Positions 37,201 to 49,200 of a stretch of DNA of 64,000 nucleotides are shown one piece after another. The translations under genes and the position numbers were made by a program. Numbering within the stretch: position 1 is the stretch's first letter; each line of letters opens with the position of its first letter. The notes beneath the pieces were generated by a model, which searched no databases, was not told where the DNA came from, and saw only the letters and a program-made list of their open reading frames with translations. This DNA comes from Angiostrongylus vasorum (Eukaryota > Nematoda > Chromadorea > Rhabditida > Metastrongylidae), in NCBI GenBank assembly GCA_018806985.1, contig JADANN010000465.1, positions 1,426,001 to 1,490,000 of the forward strand. The letters are read 5' to 3'.

Positions 37201-40200
37201 CTTCGTAACCATTCTAAACAGCTGTTTGCTCCTCCAATTTCGGGGATTCTTCCTTCTGCTCTCTTCCTGCGCACACATTGGCGGCTTTTCGAGGCATATT
37301 TCTAACAAGTGCTCTTTTTGATGTGTGATGGGTGAGTTTTTCCAAGCCCCGACGACCGCCAGAACATTTGCGTTCTACAAGGTGTCAGGTGTCTTTGATT
37401 ACAAGGAGCTTAGCAGAAGGGTTCTGCTCACCAAATTAAACGAGTATGAAGAGATAACCCCCATATATCTCACATCGGCTACTCGGCTCGCTTCGTGTGA
37501 TTGTACAGATTACACACCACCCGTTATGTGCGAGTGTATTCGCAAGGAGAAAAACGCATTGATTTATTGATTGACGCGAAAAATCACCTTCTCGCTTTCA
37601 TGTTTTCTCCATTGTTTGTTGACGATCGCCAATGGGCGATTACGCGTGTGCAAATCACTGGTAATCGATAAAATGGCGGCAAACATTGTGATCTACAATT
37701 TGGAGCCAATCAATAACTGTAGAACGAAGAAGTACAGAAGTTTATAAAACTGTTATTATCATAGATTCACAAAATGAAAAGTAAACTAGGTGGAGGAATC
37801 GTTCTGTAGTAAATAATAGTGTTGAAAAAGGGCACAACACATGTGCCGAGGTGAATAGAAAGTCGATCTTAGGAACTGCAAACATAATTAAAACGGTAAC
37901 TAATACTAATTTGAAATCACTATAGGGCAACACATTTGTTTTATAGAGAATTTTTTTCTCGCAAGTCATTTCAACAACGATCGTTTCAATGATGTACTTT
38001 CGATGCATATCGATCGCTCCCACTCATGTTATGGCACGGGGGGCGTATCATTGAAGCAAAAGAAAAATTTAGAAAAGTCATAAGTGATGGAAACTGTTTA
38101 ACCTGATAGATGAAGTCGAATAATATGGCGATGGCGTTTCCGATACAGAATAACTGTATTTCAGGTGTTGGTGTAAAATAACCGACGAGAAATGCCATGA
38201 CATTCGTCATCGAGGTGATGGTGACCGATGGGCCAACATCAACCAACATATTTGCCAAACTGCAAAAAATTATATTGAAATATTGGGTTTGGAATTTTCT
38301 TTTCTATGATTTCTACGACGAATTTCACATGAACATCTATCTTTCAACATAATTTCTCCAAAGTTTTTTATCCTTCTGTAGTCTTCTCGTTGATAACGAC
38401 TTTATCACGATCTATTGAAGCATGTACAGAATCAGATTTTATAAAATCGTTGGCGTTATCACTCCCAACTTATTGATTTTTAGATCATCTAGTAAAAAGA
38501 AGCGATGCTTAGAAACAACATACGAACCCTTAACATCATTTTTTGCTACATGAGATATAAAGGCGGGAAGGGTTTGGTGAACCATGGATCTCCCTCATAT
38601 GGAGGATCTCGAGCCAGTTAGTCGCCAGGCGACGTGGCGCGTCCCCAAGTGGCGGATAGGCGGTTAGCCGCGAACCAAAAGCGCCATTTGCTTCCCTGAG
38701 AGGCAGGTGGATCCAGGGGGATGGACTCCCAGCTTCTGCAGCGCCGATTTGGCACATACTTTCCGTATTTGCTAGGCGTATTCATGCGTGGGTGTGTGGG
38801 TGCGTTCTCGTTTGTGCGGATTGTATTCTACGAGTCAACTCGGCCAAAAGCCTGCAATCAAGTGACGGGGAAGTATATGGAAGGCGTCGCCTCCAGCAAA
38901 TAAGCTCCATGTCCACTCTGGGAGAGGCTGGCAAGCTAACCGTGAGTATACCCAGCCCATATGTCCAGAGTCCAGTAAGCAGTATCAAAATGCTAAACAC
39001 AGTAAAAAAAAACGGGCCTCATTCCCTTAACCCCGAAAGAGCCCCCCAATTTCGCAGCGTTGGCTAGGTCGAGGACGGAGAGACTGCTAAAATCTCAGGG
39101 ACAATGGAAGCTGCCTGGATCACGAAGAACTATGGTGACGAACTGTACCTACAATGCACGTACACTAGCATCCGAGTCCTCGATAGAAGACTTGCTCATG
39201 CAAGCAAGAAGGATAAGGTACGACATCATCGGCTTGGCTGAGACGAGACGACGCTACCCATTCAACGCCGTCTATGACACCGGAGAAGAGCTGTTCCTCG
39301 GAACATCCGACAGTAGAGTCGGCGGCGTCGGCGTTCTCGTCAACACGAGTTTGTCCATTAACATCGATTCATTCGAACAGCTTACAAACTCCAACTCGAA
39401 TCGGACGTTTACGATTAAGAAGATGTGCATCAATAACGGCTTTGACAATCTTCGTCGTTTACGGGTCGACTATGACGAAGAAGAAGTCGAAGCGTTCTAT
39501 ACGGACTTGGAGAAGTTCTACAGAGAAGACCATACATTCTTCAAGGTCATCATTGAAGATTTCATTGCCAACATTGGAATAAGGAGAACGACTGAAGAAC
39601 GTCATATTGAGACCCATAGATTAGAATGGAACGAACAGGGTGGTCGGCTATCTGAGTTTGTCATGACGACCAAGACCATCCATGGCAACTCGCATTTCCA
39701 GAAGCCCCACCCTCAACGCTGGACGTGGGAGTCTCTTAGTGGAGACTACCTGTTGGGAAGATGCCATTGTCGATAACATCGACGAGGAATACGATCGGCT
39801 CATTCAACATTTTCACGTTAGCGCTATGAAAGCTGAGAGTTCGAAAGTCACCAACAGACGTCTGTCTCCAGAAACACTCGAGCTGACCCGCCAGCGTAGA
39901 ATCGCACGAGCTGCAGGCAACCGCGAACTAACTTCCGAACTTGCAAAACAATGCAGACAGGCAATAAAGGAAGATCTTAAAGAGTGAAGGGCAGCAGTAA
40001 TGGTCGAAGCTGCAGAGTGTGGGAAAAGCATTCGCAAAGCCCACCAAAGCTTCGCCAATTACAAGACCAAAATGATTGCACTCCGACGCCCAAACGGAAG
40101 ACTTCCACCGTAGAAAGGCAGTGGAGGAAATCATTCACGAATACTACTCAGATCTCTTCGATAGCCACGTCCACCTTCCGTAATGTGAAATAAAGGAGGA

Positions 40201-43200
40201 TGGATATGTTGTACTACTTGTTCTCCCTTCCGAAATCCGACATGCCATTTCGTCGGTGAAAAACCGAACAGCACCAGATCCGGACAGGATAAGATCAGAA
40301 CACCTTCAGAAACTTTCACCAGTCCTCGTTAACACACTGGCTCGGCTCTTTACACGTTAACTGTCTGAATGTAAGGTCCCTACTCAGTGGAAGACCAGCA
40401 AGACCGTGTTATTGTTCAAGAAAGGTGAGCTAAACGATATTGGCAACTATCGCCCGATCTGCCTGCTGTCTGTCGCCTACAAACTTTTCACTCGAGTCAT
40501 CCTAAACAAGATTGACAGAACACTGGACGAAGGACAGCCATGTGAGCAAGCAGGGTTCCGAAAAGGATTCAGTACGATGGACCACATCCACACGATAACA
40601 AGCCTCACTGAAGTATCGCGAGAGTACAAAAGACCGCTTTGTCTCACTTTAATCGATTTACAGACGGTCTTTGATTTAACTGAGATAGAAGCAGTCATGG
40701 AAGCCCTTGATAGTCAAGGAGACCCTACTCATGACATAAAGATTCTTAGTGAGCTGTACAAAAATTTCACAACCAAGACTTCACCATTCTACAACGATAT
40801 TAACATCGATATCAAAGGAGGGGTTAGGCAAGGCGATACTATCTCGCCAAAATTATTTACCGCCACCCTCCAGAACGTCATGGGAACATTGGAATGGGAT
40901 AGTATGAGAGTGAAAATCGATGCTCGGCAATTACATCATCTTCGCTTTGTTGACGACATCGTCCTTATAACACTAAACACTAGCCAAGCGGAGCGTATGC
41001 TTGCCGACTTTGATAAAGCCTGTGGAAAGAATGGTCTTCGACTAAATCTCACAAAAACGATATTCATGAGGAACGGATTGGTTTCGAGCGCCCCATTCAC
41101 GCTCAACGAAATGAATCTCTCCGAATGCTCCAGTTATGTCTATCTAGGTGGGGAAATCAATATGATGAACGACTTAACTCCAGAGCTCAACAGAAGGAAA
41201 CGAGCGGCTTGGGGGAGCTTTCAGAAGCATCGAGGACCTAGTGAAGAGAACAAAGAACACCCGACTCCGTGCCCACCTTTTCGACTCAGTGGTACTTCCT
41301 GCCCCTAACGTATGCGTCAGAAACCTGGTCGCTGCGTAAACAGGATGAAAGCTCACTCAGCGTTATCGAACGCGCAGTCGATAGGACGATGCCAGGAGTA
41401 TCCCGTTTCACACAAGTAAGGGATGGGATCTGAACCTCCGACCTGCATCAACGATCAAAAATTAAAGATGCCGTTCTGTACGCCAAACAGTCGAAGATAA
41501 GGTGGGCCGGACACGTAATGCGTATGAATGACAACCGATGGACAAGAGCCGTTAGTGACTGGATTCCTCGGGGTGTCAAACGTACTGCAGTAAGGCCACC
41601 GACCCGATGGTCAGAATTCTTCACGAAGAGGCTGGAAGAAAAATATGATGCTCGACGAGTCCCTATAGCGAGCAGAACCCACTGGGCTACTCTTGCACAC
41701 GAGCCCGCTCGAGTCACTCGTCGATCAACGGGAATACGGGTGATACGGTTGTTACGGATGAAGGGTTTGGTGTTGGTCAAAACCTTAGGGATTGAGCCGT
41801 GTTCTCAAAACTATTATATTTTAGCATTGTTGAGATGATTGAATGCATATCATCCTAAACAATGGCTTGTTGGGACGTCACGATGTATCGAGTCAGTGCT
41901 TCTATCCTCCCAAACAAGTCTGGTGTTAATTCTGGCTAACCTTGACAGAATGGGTAGTTTGCTCAGCCTGTAGCGCGGGATCGAACCAAAGGTGGTGTGC
42001 TTACAAGCTACTCGTTACCACTTTGAGCTACGCTCGGTCTTAACGTAGTATAAGCAGCATTCACTGTGAAGTTTTTGATAGTGGTCGTTATATAGAATAA
42101 TTTTAAACTGCACAAAAAGCCATTAGCTGAAGCTGAGCAAAATCCACGGTAGAAAATATACCGTTCTTGTTTGGAAATCCGATCGCCATTGGAGGTGTGC
42201 ATCAACGACTGCATCATGAGGAACGCGTCATCGACACCTTAAAAGACATATATAAGCATTCGTGTCGACAGCATATGCCAGTTTGCCGTTCACAAAGCTC
42301 TGACATCAGTATCAACCGCAATATTCTTTCGCTTAGCAAATGGCCACTCAGTGCAGTGGTTCAACGGGTCATCGTTGCTGGACAAGGTTTCTGGATGATT
42401 AACTACGATATACAGCAGAAAATTCATTCGACCTGCTGTGATACTCGAGATGAGAAAAAGTTCGGTCCGTTCAAGAAACTGACAAGCTACTTATAGTTAC
42501 TCTGCCATCGAGCAGAGACGAAGCCAATATATGGTCATTTTAGCTTCGATATCGATAGAACTAGCTGATCGACAGGCGAATCGAAGAACTCGCACGGTGT
42601 GGTGGTGAACGCGTTAGCTCCGGAAAGGGTAATATCGCGTTCGTTCCCCACCGCGGTCCGGATTTTTGCAAATATTTCAGCATCATTGTAGTTGTATTTC
42701 GCATCATACCCTGCCGTGAAAAAATTATAGTAGGCAGCAAATGAAAAGTTATCATTGTGATATTTCATTGTTCTTTGAACAAATAAATGAGCTCCCTGAG
42801 CGACATCACCGCCAGTTTGGGACAAATGAAACTGGTGCTTATTAAAGGTATTCCATGACTAACCGGATTGTAGGTGATATGACTTCTCTAAGTCCATTAA
42901 TGACAAAGATTAAGTGAAATGAAAAATAACTGAAATTTTCTGGAAAACACCTCTTTTTATCGGTTCGAAAGTACTAAAGAGTTGTTACAGCACTTAGATG
43001 CACGAGCGAACTCCGCTGTGGGTAGATAACTGGTCCTTATATTGACGAGATTTCCACTACCTGCGCTAACTTAAGGAACAATTTTTGGTATTTTTCTATT
43101 CGATAATTTCGATGTCGGCTATCAATTTTTTACAATCCTGAAGTCAACTCCTTGAGATCTTTCGCTGATTTCACGACTATAACACATCGAGAGGTGGACC

Positions 43201-46200
43201 ATACGCCAAAGAATTTTCGAAATTTCAATTCGACTAGTAAAATCAGTACAAGCAGTGTAACACTTCTTGACGATTAAGTGGAGACGAAGCTGTCATAAAA
43301 CATTTAACTGGCCAGCGTTTCGGTTTGTTCGTCTTCGTCAGAGCATTGCCGCTAATATATGTTTTAGCCACAGCATCGAATCGAAGCTTCTGGAGTGGAA
43401 CACTGCTTGAATTCCGTTCACACACTATTTTCTTTTCAAGATATTCAAGATCAAGGTTCTAAAGCATTTTCGCCTCATTTGAACGGTGCCTCACTCCAGA
43501 AGATTCAACTCGATGCCACTTTGAACGCCCACATCGGAAGAGTGAATGACTGTGGACAATCGATATGAATTGTTGCAGCTACGGGAAAGGCAAAGACAGG
43601 AAGTCGCCAACCGAAACATTTCTTGTAACAACCTCATGTTAGTCCAACCATCCATGAAAATATTTGCTATTCACGCCGGGTTTAAAAGAAAATGGTTTTA
43701 GAAATACGTTAAAGTAAACTTGACGACAGCATTTTGTATTTGACACTAGAAATATCAATAATTTTTGATCCTTACCGATTGCTAGCACAAGGAATGGCGT
43801 AACGCAAAGGATTGAACCGAAGCGGAATCCACACCAGAAGAGGAAACCAAGTGCGGACGATGTGGCCAGCAATGGACAGACACAGGCGGATATCGCATTG
43901 ATGATCTTGTAATTGTACCACTACAATTAAAATATTTTGTTTGGGCCAGCCTTGATGATTATCACATAGTTAACTACCTTTTGAAACTTTTGTAAAAAAG
44001 CAGAAATAATTATTTTTAATCCTTTTCGAGAAATCTCTGTTCACCACGTTCATACTGATCTCTCTATTTTCTGCCTCTATGAATGAATAAATTTCTTTGT
44101 ATATTGCTTTCAAAGGTTTTTCCAAGTGCTTTGCTCCTAAAACTGTTAGCTGACATTCTTTTTCTGAATTAAAAATAAGAAACTATTTCTCCTTCCAGCC
44201 TATCCAGAAACTTTTGCGTGATGGTGTTCTGTGGTCAACTCATTAAGAAATGGAGAATCATTTACCATTCACCCACATCAAATCGTATCTTCTTTAAAAA
44301 AAAACTGCGCACGTAGAATTCCTACGGACCACGGAGCCATACGACATTGCGTGAACATTCAAGGTTAGTAACTGGCCCTTACGCGTCGACGTGACCTCTG
44401 TAGGAGTCACGGGGTAAGAAAATAATGGCCGCTTTTATTTTTGAAACACCATGTCTCAGCCCACAGTGAATTTTAATAACTGCGATAAAAAACCATAGTT
44501 GTAAATCTTCCCCCTAAAGAGTGACAGTTCTCGTGTTTTAATAGAGTTCGAATTTTCTAGAGGCATTGAGATAAATTTCTTCCAATATTTGTTTTACTTC
44601 TTTTGCTTAAAAACTCGTACTTCAAATATCTAAGCAGTTGAACAAACAGGGGTTTCGTCCAAAAGGAATACATGATGCCTCCCGATGTGTCGCTTATGAT
44701 TCCAGCCACCGCTGTAGTGTTGGAAATTTCTAAACTTCAAATCACGTTTTCAGATTTCAAAGCCTTAGTCCTAAACATACTTATATTTGAAGACACACTC
44801 TAGAGAAACTGCACATACGATTAGCTCGACCCAGCATTGCCTCATACATAAAGCTGTGAAGTGTTTAACTCCTCAAATGCTCTTGTGACCGAGAAATTGT
44901 CGTGTTTTCGAGAAAACCAGCTTCGTCGGGAAAGGGTTAAAATGGGTCATTATGGTATTATGAGAGCAATTTGCTCTCACTTTGTGACAATCGAGAAGAT
45001 AGAACATTGAATAGAAAAACAGCATGTATGTGTCGTATGTTATTAGAATACTCGAACTATCTCTTTCTAATAAACGAAAAAAATTGGCTCATCTGAACAG
45101 CGATGAACCAAAAATCCGATTATCAAGGATGTTATCGCTTTCTACAGCACTGAGGCTGATCAAGGCCATCTAGATTGCCATTTGTCACCTTGTCTCGCGC
45201 GACTAATCGCAGGAATGCTATCATCCAAGAAGAATTCGAACTACAATGGAGTAGATCTCTTTCCGATCCAGAGGTGGTGGTAGTTGGTAGCTAGCAGGCT
45301 TCGTCAGGATGTCAAGAAAAATGGCCTTCACTAACATTCAATGTGTCACTGCAAAAACAAGGAAACAAATTGCCAATCAACATTGTCGGTAATTAATTCG
45401 ATCTACTCCATAGATGGATGTTGCATAACAACGAATATAGGAAGACGCGTACGAATGTGAAGAAGAGTCATTTTAGTAATAACTGGATAATTATGCGCTT
45501 CTATATATGAGGTACTCCATGCCTCCCTTTCTGAGCACTTGATGGTTATCTTTCATGCACCACACAGACCTCTATGTTTTTTCCTCTTTTCTCCGTCTAT
45601 TTTTTGACAACCGCCATTTACGGTATGCCCTAGTCATGCGACAGACACTACGTCTATTAGAATCTGAAAGACACTAGGCCATATAAAGACCATTATTGGT
45701 CGATTACTGTTTACATTACAAACTCAGTTTGACCGGTGATTCATCTTCACTGCAAAATTTGTTTTCAGAATTCTAGCCAGTGATCTGAACATGTGAGTAT
45801 TTCCTTTCAAAACCGGACCGTTGTGACACCAATGTACTTTTTTTTTCAAAATCGTAACGGATGTTGGGCAATCAGAGTTCTACTGTTCTGCAAAATTATG
45901 AGCGATAAGTGATCATAAGAGAACATTTTTCTAGAACGCGGAACAAAATGTTTGGATTCTTTTCGGCTTTTTCTAAAATACTTGTCTACAGTAAAGATGC
46001 CAACCGAGTCAATACGTCGTCAATGAGGCATTAGAACAATTCCTTTGAGTCACAACATTTATTTCCTTAATCTTCTTTTCCATAGGGCACTTGTGGCGCA
46101 GTGGTTGGAGGAGGCGCCACTGCGGCACACACGTGGAATCGATTTCGCGCCCATAGCCCACCAAGCCTTACATCCCTCCGGGGTCGGCAAATTGGTACCA

Positions 46201-49200
46201 GACTTGTCTGCGAGGGTAGCAGCACTCGCTCGATACATCGGTAGGCCACCGCAAGTAAGGGCCAGATATGCATTAAATCACCTACAAGCGATGCTTAATG
46301 AAGTCAAAAGCATGGCGCATCCCTCAGGGATTGATTAACGCCGAGAGCTTTATCATTTTTTATCCTTTAATCTTCTTCTTCATAGCCATTTTAAATCTAC
46401 GGTTACGCCAAATAGAGACCACCACTGGTGGATTATTGAGACCACGTTACAACGTCACTTTGACCGGTGATTGATCTTCTCTACGCAATTAGTTTTCAGA
46501 ACTGTAACCAGTGATCTAAACATCTGAGTACTTTTCTTTCAAAACCGGACTATTAAGTCACCAGTGTACTTTTTTTTCCCAAAATTGTGACCGATGTTTG
46601 GTCATTGGAACATTTACTGTTGCACAAAGTTGTGACCGATAGGTGATCGTAAGAGGAAACTTTTTTAAACACTGAACAGAACGCTTGAATTTTTTTTTCG
46701 GGTTGGTTGAAATACTTTTCGGCAGTAACGGTGCCCAGAGAGTCAACATGTCGTTAATGAGTCACCGGAATAGTACCCTTGGATCGAAAGATTTTTTTTC
46801 ACAATCTTCTCATTCATAGCCATTTCACATCCACGATAGTTCATGGATGTCATCTATGACTTCGGCAATCTATTTACTAATATTTACTTCCCATCAACTC
46901 CCAACGGTTTACTGTCTCATAGGAGGTGTTTCTGGGTATCGGACTGCGATGTAGATAGGGGGATTCATCCCCTGGCAGGATCTCCTAAGCTGAGAAGGTG
47001 TCCGGTGTTTCTATCAGGAAGCCTAGCTAAGAGTAAACCAATACCAGGATCCACCACCACCCTGGTATCAAAGTCGCATGGTAGTAAATCTCCCTCTGAT
47101 CCACAAGGGCTGCGACTGTCTGTGGTGGTGAAGACCTGGGGCAGACTTTGGCCAGGCTGACTTCGGGATTCCAGTGAGCCACAATGGCTTATCCAGCAAA
47201 CCTCTGAAAAATGGAGATTATTCTGGGGGCGCGCACAACCAGTGAAGACGGGCCATTTAAGTATCAAGTACGTATCAAAAACTTCTCATCACAACGGCCG
47301 ATTTTTATGGACCATATTCTCAAGTTCGTTCTGTCTCTCTCGAATGAGCGTAAAAGGTTGCAAGTTCAAACCATACTTAAGTGTTAATATGGGAATTCGT
47401 CAAAAAGAGCTGCAGTGACAGTTCTACAAAGCAGGGCATGAACATTTTTGAGTTTACTCATCATTGTTACGGGAAGAAAAAACACAAATATGGATTAAAT
47501 TGAGATAACGGAATAGCTAAAACGGAATAAGTGATCTCGATTTTTTAACGACCTCGTTTTTTTTCTCGCTTACAATATAGGTGGGTAAATAGATTAAAAA
47601 AGACAACGGAGTTGGTCTTCAATTTTTAAACGTTCATGGAAGCAGCGGTTTGGCTAATTGGCTGTCAATCTGTATCCACGTAGGCTGGAGCGTTTAACGG
47701 AAGAAAATCCATAATGATAGAGAGCTTAGAGTTGCGGAATTATCGAAATTCTTCGGTTACACGGCTGGTTAGAGGTAAAAACACAGACGAGGCGTTCGGT
47801 GCTGTGTTTTGAGGTCTTCACACCTTATTCGGCAGCACAAGGCCGTGCTGTATTCTCATCATTTGCAAAAGACAAAGTTTACGACGGAGCTTATCCTAAG
47901 TCGTTGTCTCTCACTTACAAAAGATGAACTCAAAGTCGAAAAGTAGTGAAGTAAAAGTAGCGTTTGTTCTTCTGTAAACAAGAGTTACGAACGAAGTGTA
48001 CGTCCTTACGTTTTTTAATGATATTGCACTCCACTCACCTATGCGAGGAATGACGCAAAAACATCTAATACATCGGAACCAATTTCAACGGCTAGTAATA
48101 ATGTACGTGAAGGGAAAAAAAAGGGAAAGAAGGAAGGAGGTCATCCTCATTGCGTGAAACCGGAATCGTTTCTTAGAAAACACAGTGTTATTGCTCGTTT
48201 AAGAGAAAAAAGAACATCCTTAAAGAAATAGGATGACCTAGTTTAACTTCATGAAGAGCACGAGGAAGAGAAATCTGTTGAAGTTTTTTCTACTAAAAGT
48301 CCATTCAACCTATGAATCGTAATCATGGCGAAAAATCCTTCGCGAGTTAAGGAACTGTTCAGCTGTTTCAGCCATGCCCAGGTAAAGCAAATCATTGCAG
48401 TAAATCGCGATCGGACGTGGAGGAAGCCTGGTGGCGAGCAAGCAAACTTTACCTTTACCACTAGAAAGCAATAATGACGGTAAAGAGAATGCCAGAGATT
48501 CTTGCAATGCCAAAATAATCTTCTCCAATGCTGGGACACACTACTTGAATGCTAAAGCAACAAATTATTTAATGGATGGTTCTTAGTGAGGAAGAGTAAT
48601 TTTTCACTTATTGTCAGCTATATTATACTTCTTGTCTTCATTGGTCATACGGTAAACTAGATTTTAGATACACTAAATATTATATAAAAATGTCGCCTGA
48701 AGTCTTGAAAAATAAAAAAAAGTGAATAAATCATTTGTCATTTAAGAAAACACGATGGATGATAAAGAGCACACCTGATCCACCTTGAGCTACTGTAAAA
48801 TACAGTGATGGTGGAGAAAATACTCATGATAACGAATCCGATGGCAAGGCAGGGAAAAAATGGAAAGACCTAAATGCAGAAAAATGTTTTAACTAAGATC
48901 ACTTCAACTTTCTAACGGTGTTATTCTAACAATTTTCACTGTGACAACGTCCCTGTGACAACGAAATTCTTGCAAAAGAATTTGCAGAATCGTATTAGAT
49001 GAACCCCCAACGGTTTACCGCCTCATCATAGCCGGGAGATGTTCCTGGGTGTCGGAGTGCGATGTACAGCGGCTGGATTCGTCATCCCGGCAGGGTCTGC
49101 CAAGCTGAGAACGAGTCAAGCTTAGCTAAGAGTAAACCAATACCAGGATCCACCACCGTCTTGGTATTAAAGTCGCACGGTGGAAAAATCTCCCTCCGAT

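Larger units (their letters stand above)
38545..41800 (+). mobile_element. RTE-b LINE, nearly full length, antisense inside a PTR intron
   Basis: About 3.25 kb lying between PTR exons 38103-38259 and 42162-42237, in the opposite orientation. It has a GC-richer 5' region (38560-39060), an endonuclease (39060-39776), a linker, a reverse transcriptase (40406-41308) and the C-terminal tail (about 41470-41720, [16 protein letters not shown]). Three or more frame changes separate the parts, so it is inactive but recognisably young compared with RTE-a at 7850. Confidence 0.8.

Noticed and set aside
41990..42045. Possible tRNA gene on the minus strand
   Set aside because: A and B boxes are good, but acceptor and anticodon stems do not pair, and it continues into a SINE body.
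48249..48539. Overlapping minus-strand frames of 72-96 codons bounded by AG and GT
   Set aside because: Considered as the missing PTR exon, but neither frame resembles the family and the phase does not fit.
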